64,000 nucleotides of DNA from positions 4,712,001 through 4,776,000 of the forward strand of contig NZ_CP033092.2 in NCBI RefSeq assembly GCF_003697165.2, given 5' to 3'. Of the stretch, positions 43,164-50,886 are shown piece by piece (position 1 is the first letter of the stretch; every line of letters begins with the position of its first letter). A program made the translations under genes and the position numbers. Source of the stretch: Escherichia coli DSM 30083 = JCM 1649 = ATCC 11775 (GTDB taxonomy: Bacteria; Pseudomonadota; Gammaproteobacteria; Enterobacterales; Enterobacteriaceae). The notes under the pieces were generated by a model, which was not told where the DNA came from, made no database searches, and saw nothing but the letters and a program-made list of their open reading frames with translations.

Positions 43164-43221
43164 CCCGTAGCCCGTTTATGGGGCTACACGGGGATGCTTT
43201 GCCCGAATTTTGCTATCGGGC
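43164..43221 (+). other. Two consecutive stem-loops between the DUF2877 and FdrA-like genes
   Basis: CCCGTAGCCC (43164-43173) pairs with GGGCTACACGGG (43181-43192) with one bulge, then GCCCGA (43201-43206) pairs with TCGGGC (43216-43221). Neither has a U-run. They fill most of the 94-nt gap in an otherwise tightly packed operon and may set mRNA stability or differential expression. Confidence 0.5.
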
Positions 43222-43243
43222 GGAATGAAACAGGCGTAACAGC

Positions 43244-44803
43244 ATGAAAGTTAAATATAAAGTTTTCAGTAATCTTTATCAGGACTCAGTTTCTCTGATG
43301 CAGATTTCCGCGCAAATCAGCAAGTTGCCCGGTATTCAACAGGCCTCGGTCGTCATGGGAACGCCCAATAATCTCGAACAATTGCGCGATGCGGGTCTGG
43401 GTAACGAAATCAACGCCAGTCCCAATGATTTAGTGATTGCAGTCATGGGTGAAGAAGATATTTGCAATGAAGCACTGGTACTGGCCCAGCAACGTCTGAC
43501 CAGCAAACCCGATGATGAAACGGATAGTGGCATTAAAACACCGGAAAAGGTCAGCCTGGAAATGGCACTGGAAGCCGAACCCGAAGCCAACCTGGCACTC
43601 ATTTCTGTACCGGGAGACTACGCCGCCGCCGAAGCAATTAAAGCGTTAAACCTCGGAATGAACGTGATGATGTTCAGCGATAACGTCAGTATCGGGCAGG
43701 AAAAATCTATCAAAACGCTTGCCCGAGAACGTCAGCGCATCGTAATGGGACCTGACTGTGGAACCGCCATTGTTAACGGCATTCCGTTAGGCTTCGCTAA
43801 TGTGGTGAAACGCGGAGCAATTGGTGTTATTGGCGCGTCAGGCACCGGGCTACAGGAAGTGACTTGCCGAATCGACCAGCTCGGAGCGGGTATTTCTCAG
43901 GCGTTGGGAACCGGTGGGCATGATCTCAGTGAAGAGATTGGTGGAATATCGATGCTCTTCGCTTTAGATGCGCTGGCGCAAGACGATGAAACTCGCGTGA
44001 TTGTGCTGATTTCAAAACCGCCTTCACCGATCGTTGCCCAGACTATTCTGGAGCGCGCCGAGGCTTGTGGAAAACCCGTGGTGGTGAATTTCCTCGGTGC
44101 GAATCCGCATGATCTGGCACGTCCCAATATCACCGCGGCCACCACACTTGCCAGCGCCGCAAATATCGCCGTAGCGTTACTGAATGCTCAGCCACTTCCG
44201 GCTGTCGAGACCGAGATTTCCTGCGCCGATCTCACAATGTTACAAAACGCCTGTCAGCGCCTGCCAGCCCATCGCCAGGCGATACGCGGTGTTTTCGCCG
44301 GAGGAACCTTCTGCTACGAAGCGCAACTTATCTGCCAACAAAAGGGATTCAGCGCAGCTTCCAATACGCCAGTTGCGGGTAATCGTGCTCTGGCAAATAT
44401 CTGGCAAAGCGAAGATCACACGTTGATCGATATGGGCGACGATGATTTCACCCGTGGCAAACCGCATCCAATGATCGACCCGACTCTGCGCAATCAACGT
44501 CTGCTCAACGAACTCAACGACTCACACACTGCCGTCGTGTTATTCGACCTGGTACTTGGTTATGGCGCTTCCACGGCGCCTGCCAGCGAATTACTGGACC
44601 AACTTTCACACATCGACATGAATAACGCACCGTTGCTGATTGCGCACGTTTGCGGAACGGAAGCTGATCCGCAAATACGCAGTCAGCAGATAAGAGCACT
44701 ACAAAATGCAGGGGTCATCATCGCCAGCAGCAATGCACAGGCGGCGCTATGGGCCAGCACCGTTGCACAGACTCAGTTGCAGAAAAAGGGGCTAAACGCA
44801 TGA
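43244..44803 (+). CDS. FdrA/AllF-family protein (YahF-like), carbamoyltransferase component
   Basis: This 519-residue protein has an N-terminal FdrA-specific domain and then CoA-ligase-like folds with VIGASGTGLQEVTCRIDQLG (near residue 196) and ALGTGGHDLS, as in succinyl-CoA synthetase alpha chains. The K-12 relatives are FdrA (AllF) and YahF; its length is close to YahF. FdrA is reported as part of the oxamate carbamoyltransferase. Its stop overlaps the next start (ATGA). Confidence 0.85.
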   Translation: MKVKYKVFSNLYQDSVSLMQISAQISKLPGIQQASVVMGTPNNLEQLRDAGLGNEINASPNDLVIAVMGEEDICNEALVLAQQRLTSKPDDETDSGIKTPEKVSLEMALEAEPEANLALISVPGDYAAAEAIKALNLGMNVMMFSDNVSIGQEKSIKTLARERQRIVMGPDCGTAIVNGIPLGFANVVKRGAIGVIGASGTGLQEVTCRIDQLGAGISQALGTGGHDLSEEIGGISMLFALDALAQDDETRVIVLISKPPSPIVAQTILERAEACGKPVVVNFLGANPHDLARPNITAATTLASAANIAVALLNAQPLPAVETEISCADLTMLQNACQRLPAHRQAIRGVFAGGTFCYEAQLICQQKGFSAASNTPVAGNRALANIWQSEDHTLIDMGDDDFTRGKPHPMIDPTLRNQRLLNELNDSHTAVVLFDLVLGYGASTAPASELLDQLSHIDMNNAPLLIAHVCGTEADPQIRSQQIRALQNAGVIIASSNAQAALWASTVAQTQLQKKGLNA

Positions 44804-46224
44804 ATACCTTATTTAATCAGCCTTTGAAGGTTGTGAACGCGGGACTACACAGTTTTGCTGACAATATTCAACATGCCGGGGGAAGCGCAATTGCACTCAA
44901 CTGGCAGCCACCAGCACAAGGCGATATTGACGCTGGATTGGATCTGGCATCGTTGCTACGTCATCCCCTGGTAGAAAATGCCAACCAAATCGCCATGACA
45001 CGTTATCTCGAAGCACAGCCCATGCTGGTGGATGTCATGCTCGCTAAAGAGGCCATTCCAGCAATGGCTGAACAAAAACGTATTTTGCACTCTGGCCCGC
45101 CGATTGCCTGGGAAGAGATGTGTGGTCCGGTAAAAGGGGCGATTATTGGTGCCATGCTGTACGAAGGTTGGGCCACCAGCCAGCAAGACGCTGAAAACCA
45201 AATAAACGCAGGCGAAATCGACCTTGCCCCTTGTCATCATTATCACGCGGTTGGCCCAATGGCAGGCATCATCAGCCCGTCGATGCCGTTATGGGTGGTA
45301 GAAAACAAAACCAACGGCCATCGTACTTTTAGCAATTTCAATGAAGGTCTGGGTAAGGTTCTCCGTTTTGGCGCCAATAACGATGAAGTTCTCAATCGTC
45401 TGGCCTGGATGCGCGATGAACTGGCGCCGGCAATGAAAGCAGCAATCGCACAACACGGCGAGCTGGAACTCAAGCCATTAATGGCGCAGGCGCTGCATAT
45501 GGGGGATGAAGTTCATAACCGCAATGCTGCCGCTACCGGTTTGCTGATTAAGCGCCTGCTCCCGGCATTGCTGGCCTGCTCTCTTCCACAGGAACATATC
45601 CAGCGCGTCGTGGCATTTATCACCGGTAACGATCACTTCTTCCTCAATCTGTCGATGGCCGCCTGTAAAGCAATGATGGATGCCGCCGCCAATGTACCGT
45701 TCAGTTCAATGGTTACGGTGATGGCGCGTAACGGGGTGAGTTTTGGTATTCGGCTTTCCGGTACTAGCGATCGCTGGTTCCAGGCTCCTGCCAATGCCGT
45801 TGAAGGTCTGTTCTTCCCCGGATTTGGCGTTGACGACGCTGCTGCTGACCTGGGTGATAGCGCAATTACTGAAACCGCAGGTATGGGTGGCTTCGCGATG
45901 GCGTCGTCTCCGGCGATCGTCAAATTTGTGGGAGGCACCCCTGCCGATGCCACCAATAACAGCCGTCGGATGCAAGCCATCACCCTCGGCGGTAACCCCG
46001 CATTTACACTTCCAGCCCTCAATTTTGCCCCCACCGCAGCAGGAATTGATGCGCGTAAAGTGACCGATCGCGGCATTTTACCGGTCATCAATACGGGTAT
46101 CGCCCACAAACAAGCGGGGGTCGGGCAAATTGGTGCCGGGATCACCACTGCGCCGATGGCCTGTTTTGTCGCCGCTGTACGTGCACTGGCGGAGATCGTC
46201 GCAAAGGAGAACCATCATGGTTAA
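44800..46224 (+). CDS. DUF1116 family protein (AllG/YahG-like), carbamoyltransferase component
   Basis: This 474-residue protein matches DUF1116 (YlbE/AllG, YahG): GPPIAWEEMCGPVKGAIIGA near residue 100, CHHYHAVGPMAGIISPSMP, then GDEVHNRNAAAT and NDHFFLNLSMAA. AllG is reported to associate with AllF and AllH. It begins inside the FdrA-like stop and overlaps the carbamate kinase start by 8 nt, so three proteins are translationally linked. Confidence 0.85.
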   Translation: MNTLFNQPLKVVNAGLHSFADNIQHAGGSAIALNWQPPAQGDIDAGLDLASLLRHPLVENANQIAMTRYLEAQPMLVDVMLAKEAIPAMAEQKRILHSGPPIAWEEMCGPVKGAIIGAMLYEGWATSQQDAENQINAGEIDLAPCHHYHAVGPMAGIISPSMPLWVVENKTNGHRTFSNFNEGLGKVLRFGANNDEVLNRLAWMRDELAPAMKAAIAQHGELELKPLMAQALHMGDEVHNRNAAATGLLIKRLLPALLACSLPQEHIQRVVAFITGNDHFFLNLSMAACKAMMDAAANVPFSSMVTVMARNGVSFGIRLSGTSDRWFQAPANAVEGLFFPGFGVDDAAADLGDSAITETAGMGGFAMASSPAIVKFVGGTPADATNNSRRMQAITLGGNPAFTLPALNFAPTAAGIDARKVTDRGILPVINTGIAHKQAGVGQIGAGITTAPMACFVAAVRALAEIVAKENHHG

Positions 46225-47173
46225 GCCACTGGCTGTCGTCGCGGTTGGCGGCAATGCGCTCATTCAGGACGAGCAACGCAATAGTATTCCCGATCAATAT
46301 GTTGCAGTGATGGAAAGCGTGCAACATATCGTTGATATGGTTGAAGCCGGATGGGACCTGGTACTAACCCACGGTAATGGCCCGCAGGTGGGCTTTATTC
46401 TGCGCCGCTCTGAACTCGCCAGTAACGAAGTTTCTCCGGTTCCACTTGATTACGCCGTGGGTGATACACAAGGTGCAATTGGCTACATGTTCCAGAAAGC
46501 GCTGCATAACGAATTGGCTCGCCGTGGCATAAACAAACCGGTAATTGCCCTGGTGACACAAACGCGAGTCAGCCCACATGACGATGCTTTCGCCAGCCCC
46601 AGTAAACCAATTGGCGCGTTTCTCGATGAAGCAACGGCCCAACAACGCCAACAACAACTCGGCTGGACGCTGATGGAGGACGCCGGGCGTGGTTGGCGGC
46701 GTACAGTTCCCTCTCCTGCACCACTGGAAATTATTGAGCACGACACCATCGCTCACCTGGTGCGCCAGGGATATCTGGTTATTGCCTGCGGCGGCGGCGG
46801 TATTCCGGTGGTGCGAGACGGGCAACAACTGAAAGGTGTAGAAGCCGTGATCGATAAAGATCTGGCCTCCGCGCTGCTCGCCAGTCAGTTAGGCGCAGAT
46901 CTGCTGGTGATCCCCACCGGTGTAGAAAAAGTAGCGATTAACTTTGGTACACCACAACAACAGTGGCTCGACGCTATCAGCGTTGCCGAAGCGCAAACGC
47001 TGTTGCGGGAAGGTCAGTTTGGTGTCGGCAGTATGCAACCCAAAGTGGAAGCCATTGTTGATTTCATCAATGCCAGCCAGCAACAAGGCAAACAGGCCAG
47101 CGGCCTGATTACTTCACCGCAAACCATAAAAGCAGCCCTGGCGCATCAGAGCGGTACATGGATAACCCTTTAA
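46217..47173 (+). CDS. Carbamate kinase (AllK/ArcC/YahI-like)
   Basis: This 318-residue amino-acid-kinase-fold enzyme has VAVGGNALIQ (residues 8-17), LTHGNGPQVGFI, CGGGGIPVV and VIDKDLASALLA, the carbamate kinase motifs. It would convert carbamoyl phosphate and ADP to ATP plus carbamate, which decomposes to ammonia and CO2. AAGGAGA at 46204-46210 serves ATG 46217. Its place after the FdrA/DUF1116 genes mirrors the E. coli allantoin and yah loci. Confidence 0.9.
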   Translation: MVKPLAVVAVGGNALIQDEQRNSIPDQYVAVMESVQHIVDMVEAGWDLVLTHGNGPQVGFILRRSELASNEVSPVPLDYAVGDTQGAIGYMFQKALHNELARRGINKPVIALVTQTRVSPHDDAFASPSKPIGAFLDEATAQQRQQQLGWTLMEDAGRGWRRTVPSPAPLEIIEHDTIAHLVRQGYLVIACGGGGIPVVRDGQQLKGVEAVIDKDLASALLASQLGADLLVIPTGVEKVAINFGTPQQQWLDAISVAEAQTLLREGQFGVGSMQPKVEAIVDFINASQQQGKQASGLITSPQTIKAALAHQSGTWITL

Positions 47174-47189
47174 TTCTCTGGAGAACACA

Positions 47190-47579
47190 ATGACTACAAC
47201 GCTTTTAGCCGTTAACGGAACGCTGATGCGCGGCCTGGAACTCAACCCAAATATGCAAAAAGCGGGCGGTATTTTTGTCCGTGAAGACCGAACTGACGCC
47301 CATTACCGGTTGTGGAGTATTAATGATCGCCATCCGGGAATGATTCGCGTGAATGAAGGAGGAACACACGTCGACGTAGAAATTTGGCAATTACCGCTGG
47401 CCAGTTTTGCCGCTCTGTTAATGAGCGAACCCGCTGGGCTGGCAATTGGCAAAATCAAACTTGCCGATGGTAGCGAAGTGCTGGGCGTACTGGCAGAAAA
47501 CTGGCTGACCGAAGGCCAACGGGAAATTACAGAACTGGGTAGCTGGCGCAAATACACCGGGCATTTTCATACTGTGTAA
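47190..47579 (+). CDS. Stand-alone protein like the allophanate hydrolase C-terminal domain
   Basis: This 129-residue protein has no enzyme motif of its own name, but the sequence pattern VNGTLMRG, YRLWSIND, HPGMIRVNEGGTHVDVEIW-LP, AIGKIKLADGSEVLGVLAE and ELGSWRKY follows the C-terminal (AtzF_C, gamma-glutamylcyclotransferase-like) domain of allophanate hydrolase as I know it. In AtzF-type enzymes that domain follows an amidase domain and is implicated in processing N-carboxycarbamate. Here it is free-standing, 16 nt after carbamate kinase. Identification is by pattern memory, not a search. Confidence 0.65.
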   Translation: MTTTLLAVNGTLMRGLELNPNMQKAGGIFVREDRTDAHYRLWSINDRHPGMIRVNEGGTHVDVEIWQLPLASFAALLMSEPAGLAIGKIKLADGSEVLGVLAENWLTEGQREITELGSWRKYTGHFHTV

Positions 47580-47604
47580 CGCGCATTTATAAAGGGAACA
47601 TACT

Positions 47605-48828
47605 ATGCGTAAAAAAGAAGAGAATCTGAATACGGCATCAGGATTGCGTATTGCCATGATTTTGCTGGGTATTGCCGTCACACCTGTGCTGTTGTCATCC
47701 TCAAGCCTCGGCAATCAACTTTCCAGCGGCAGTTTAATTAGCGTCGTATTGTTAGGCGGCGTCATTCTGACCTTACTTTCAGCCATCACCATTAGCGTGG
47801 GAGAAAAAGCCCGCCTGCCAACGTATGGCATTGTGAAATATTCGTTTGGCGAAAAAGGGGCCATCGCCATTAACATTTTGATGGCGATAAGTCTGTTCGG
47901 CTGGATTGCCGTTACCGCCAATATGTTTGGTCATTCGGTACATGACTTACTGGCTCAACATGGACTGGAAGTTCCACTGGCACTGTTAGTGGCGGCTGGC
48001 TGTGTCATTTTTGTCGCCTCTACGGCATTTGGCTTTGCCGTTCTGGGAAAAATTGCCCAGGTTGCCGTGCCGGTTATCGCGCTGGTGCTGTGTTACATCC
48101 TCTATGTGGCAACCCATACCGAAGTGGCAGTACCAGCGGCGATTGTGGAGATGAATACAGGTGTCGCCGTTTCCACCGTTGTTGGCACCATTATTGTGCT
48201 GGTTGCCACACTGCCTGATTTCGGTAGTTTTGTGCATAACCGCAAACATGCGCTGATTGCCGCAGGCGTGACGTTTCTGGTTGCCTACCCTCTGCTCTAC
48301 TGGGCGGGTGCAACGCCGAGCGCCATTAGTGGTCAGGGATCTTTACTGGGTGCGATGGCGGTATTCGGTGCGGTTCTGCCTGCGGCGCTGTTGTTGATTT
48401 TCGCCTGCGTCACCGGTAACGCGGGCAATATGTTCCAGGGCACGCTGGTGGTTTCCACACTGCTTACCCGCTTTCCCAAATGGCAGATTACCGTGGCGCT
48501 GGGTATCCTTTCCGCCATCGTAGGCAGTATGGATATTATGGCGTGGTTTATTCCGTTTCTGCTGTTCCTGGGTATCGCCACGCCACCCGTTGCCGGAATT
48601 TATATCGCTGACTTTTTCCTTTATCGCCGTAATGGCTATCAAGAGTCAGTGTTAGCCCAGGAGTCACAGATTAAAGTGCTGACATTCGCAGCATGGATCA
48701 TAGGCGCAGCGGTTGGCTTTATGACCGTAAAAGGCTTATTCACCCTGACGACGATCCCTTCGGTAGACTCGATTCTGGTGGCATGTATCGCGTATGCGAT
48801 TCTCAGTCGGGCAAGTCAACACCGCTAA
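47605..48828 (+). CDS. CodB-like NCS1-family permease
   Basis: This 407-residue protein has about 12 membrane segments and resembles CodB (cytosine permease) of the NCS1 nucleobase/allantoin transporter family: an N-terminal GIAVTPVLLSSSSLGNQLS segment, YGIVKYSFGEKGA and FGSFVHNRKHAL. It probably imports the compound that the operon degrades, likely a small uncharged ureide, amide or pyrimidine-like ring. It lies 25 nt after the preceding gene. Confidence 0.85.
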   Translation: MRKKEENLNTASGLRIAMILLGIAVTPVLLSSSSLGNQLSSGSLISVVLLGGVILTLLSAITISVGEKARLPTYGIVKYSFGEKGAIAINILMAISLFGWIAVTANMFGHSVHDLLAQHGLEVPLALLVAAGCVIFVASTAFGFAVLGKIAQVAVPVIALVLCYILYVATHTEVAVPAAIVEMNTGVAVSTVVGTIIVLVATLPDFGSFVHNRKHALIAAGVTFLVAYPLLYWAGATPSAISGQGSLLGAMAVFGAVLPAALLLIFACVTGNAGNMFQGTLVVSTLLTRFPKWQITVALGILSAIVGSMDIMAWFIPFLLFLGIATPPVAGIYIADFFLYRRNGYQESVLAQESQIKVLTFAAWIIGAAVGFMTVKGLFTLTTIPSVDSILVACIAYAILSRASQHR

Positions 48829-48856
48829 TTCCTGGGTATACTCAGGCAATGATTAC

Positions 48857-48880
48857 GGCTGAATCTGGAGAGATTCAGCC
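48857..48880 (+). other. Perfect stem-loop before the LysR gene
   Basis: GGCTGAATCT (48857-48866) and AGATTCAGCC (48871-48880) form a perfect 10-bp stem with a GGAG loop. No U-run follows. The loop GGA would suit CsrA binding, but this is only a suggestion. It may partly end operon transcription before the regulator. Confidence 0.5.
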
Positions 48881-48905
48881 ACTTTACCACTGACCAGGGA
48901 GCCTT

Positions 48906-49811
48906 ATGTTCATCTCAGACGAAACGCTTCGTGTTATTCATCTGGTCGCCAGACACCAGAGCATTACCACCGCAGCCGAGCAGTTAAATAAAGTCCCTTC
49001 CGCCATCAGTTACACCATCAAGAAAGCGGAAGAGAGCCTGGGCGTTGAACTGTTCATTCGTAAGGGACGCTATATTGAATTATCGCCAGCGGGAAGTTAC
49101 TTCATCGAACATAGCAAAACTATTCTTGGCGACCTGGAAGCATTAAAGCGCAACACAGTGCTGATTCACGATGGTATTGAGCGTGAACTGACAATTGCGG
49201 TGAACAATATTATTCCTGGTGATTTGCTGGTGGCATTTATTCGAGATTTTGAACGGCAATTCACATCAACAACACTGACGGTAGATCTTGAGGTATACAA
49301 CGGCTGCTGGGATGCGCTGTACAGTAAGCGTGCTGATCTGGTCTACGGTGCTCCTCATGCAGTACCAAGCAGTGAAGGCATCATTAGCGAACCGGTCGGA
49401 CAAATGGAATGGGATTTTGTCGTCAGCCCACTCCACCCACTGGCAGCGAAGCGGCATCCATTAGAAAACAGTGAATTGCGTCACTATCCAGCGATTTGTA
49501 TCCGCGATACCTCCGTTAACTTCCCCCCGATGCAAGCCTGGTTGTTGGAAGGACAAAAACCCATTTTTGTTCCTGACTTCGCTACGGCAATCGCCTTAAT
49601 AGAACAAAACGTCGGTATTGGTTATATTCCACATCATCTGGCATTGCCGTTATTGAACAGCGGTAAATTGCTTAAAAAGCCAATGCGCGAACATAAACAC
49701 GCCACCAAGTTATTTCTTGCCGCTCGTTCCGATGGTATGGGCAAAGCCTGTCAGTGGTGCATAGAATATTTAAGAAACCCACAATTAATGACACAATTTG
49801 TATTTAATTGA
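48906..49811 (+). CDS. LysR-family transcriptional regulator
   Basis: This 301-residue LysR protein has an N-terminal winged helix (about 1-60, ITTAAEQLNKVPSAISYTIKKAEESLGVELF) and a substrate-binding effector domain. It starts at ATG 48906 after GGGAGCC. It is the last co-directional gene of the nitrogen-compound cluster and the probable regulator of it; the effector is unknown. Base composition falls toward AT at its 3' end. Confidence 0.9.
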   Translation: MFISDETLRVIHLVARHQSITTAAEQLNKVPSAISYTIKKAEESLGVELFIRKGRYIELSPAGSYFIEHSKTILGDLEALKRNTVLIHDGIERELTIAVNNIIPGDLLVAFIRDFERQFTSTTLTVDLEVYNGCWDALYSKRADLVYGAPHAVPSSEGIISEPVGQMEWDFVVSPLHPLAAKRHPLENSELRHYPAICIRDTSVNFPPMQAWLLEGQKPIFVPDFATAIALIEQNVGIGYIPHHLALPLLNSGKLLKKPMREHKHATKLFLAARSDGMGKACQWCIEYLRNPQLMTQFVFN

Positions 49812-49871
49812 CAATACAATGATAAAAATATAAGTTTTGCTTTAATTAGAGCACCCGTTTAAATTATTTTT

Positions 49872-49930
49872 GTGCAGTTGACGTAATTCATGAAAATTAA
49901 CCGGTCTGTTAATCATTACGTTCACTGCAC
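49872..49930. repeat. Long nested inverted repeat upstream of the RpiR gene
   Basis: The arms GTGCAGTTGACGTAAT (49872-49887) and ATTACGTTCACTGCAC (49915-49930) match at 14 of 16 positions. An inner ATTAAC-CGGTCT-GTTAAT dyad lies in the loop. It could be a regulator site or a hairpin ending transcription from the LysR gene. No U-run is present. Confidence 0.55.
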
Positions 49931-49972
49931 ACCTTCATTTTTTTCACACCTATCCACGCCTGAAAACTATGT

Positions 49973-49978
49973 TATAAT
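49973..49978 (+). promoter_or_regulatory. Probable -10 element of the RpiR gene
   Basis: TATAAT lies 34 nt before the ATG at 50012. The -35 region is poor. An ATGAAATTT motif lies between it and the start, resembling half of the palindrome before the SIS gene. Confidence 0.4.
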
Positions 49979-50011
49979 CAGCACTTTCTGTCAGAATGAA
50001 ATTTACTAATT

Positions 50012-50857
50012 ATGAATAACATAACCGTAAAAAGTCTGATTCAAAGCAATTACCCTACACTGCATCAGGCGGAAAAAAAGGTCGCTGACTATATTCTTAG
50101 CCACGCACATGAAGTCGTGAACTATAGTGTCACTGAACTATCAGAAAAAAGCCATGCCAGTGAAGCGACTATCGTACGCACCTGTAAGAAATTAGGTTAT
50201 CAGGGTTATTACCATTTAAAAATTGCATTAGCAAAAGAAGTCATTAATCCTGACAATAGCTATCCTGATAATACCGATTTTACCGATATAACGTCGCTGG
50301 CCACATTTTTATTAAAAAAACAGGCCGAAGATTTAATACAATCAACGCAATTTTTTAATGCCGAAGTGCTTGAGTCCATTCTCAAACTACTTGCTAATTG
50401 CGACACTATTTTCTTTTTTGCTGCCGGAAATTCAAACCCTCTGGCCGTTTATGGTGCTTATAAATTCAGCCAACTCGGATTAAAAACCGTTGTTCACGTC
50501 AGCCCGGAAATGCAAATTAATGCGGCATATTCTATGGGGAAACGTGACCTGGCGATTGGTATTTCTAACTCTGGCAGCACCAACTTAATGGTCGATATCT
50601 TTAAAGTGGTGAAAGAGCGCGGTGCCAAATCCGTTTGTATCACTAACTATATTAAATCTCCGTTATCAAAACTCTCCACCCATCAACTCAATACCGCGGT
50701 CAGCGATAAAATCTTCTTTGAAGCCTTCGACTCCACTCGCGTTCCGGCAATGGGCGTTATTGATATGCTGGTGCTGTTGTTTATGTATAAAAACAAGGCG
50801 CATTACGAGAAATACCGCACCCGTGAAGAGTTTCTTGGCTCCCGTTTCAAGGGGTAA
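50012..50857 (+). CDS. RpiR/MurR-family transcriptional regulator
   Basis: This 281-residue regulator has the RpiR N-terminal helix-turn-helix (about 1-75; VTELSEKSHASEATIVRTCKKLGYQGY) and a C-terminal SIS domain (about 110-250; FFFAAGNSNPLAVYGAYKFSQLG, GISNSGSTNLMVDI) for a phosphosugar ligand. It is convergent with the transketolase gene and probably regulates the transketolase-PTS-SIS operon. Its codons are markedly A/T-rich compared with the core genes. Confidence 0.9.
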   Translation: MNNITVKSLIQSNYPTLHQAEKKVADYILSHAHEVVNYSVTELSEKSHASEATIVRTCKKLGYQGYYHLKIALAKEVINPDNSYPDNTDFTDITSLATFLLKKQAEDLIQSTQFFNAEVLESILKLLANCDTIFFFAAGNSNPLAVYGAYKFSQLGLKTVVHVSPEMQINAAYSMGKRDLAIGISNSGSTNLMVDIFKVVKERGAKSVCITNYIKSPLSKLSTHQLNTAVSDKIFFEAFDSTRVPAMGVIDMLVLLFMYKNKAHYEKYRTREEFLGSRFKG

Positions 50858-50878
50858 AAGGTCATCCTTTCACCCCTT
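50849..50878. terminator. Shared hairpin between the RpiR gene and transketolase
   Basis: AAGGGGTAAAAGG pairs with CCTTTCACCCCTT (one mismatch) around the RpiR stop codon, in the 29-nt gap between the two convergent genes. A U-run is weak on both sides, so it is a probable rather than certain bidirectional terminator. Confidence 0.5.
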
Positions 50879-50886
50879 GTGCAGGT

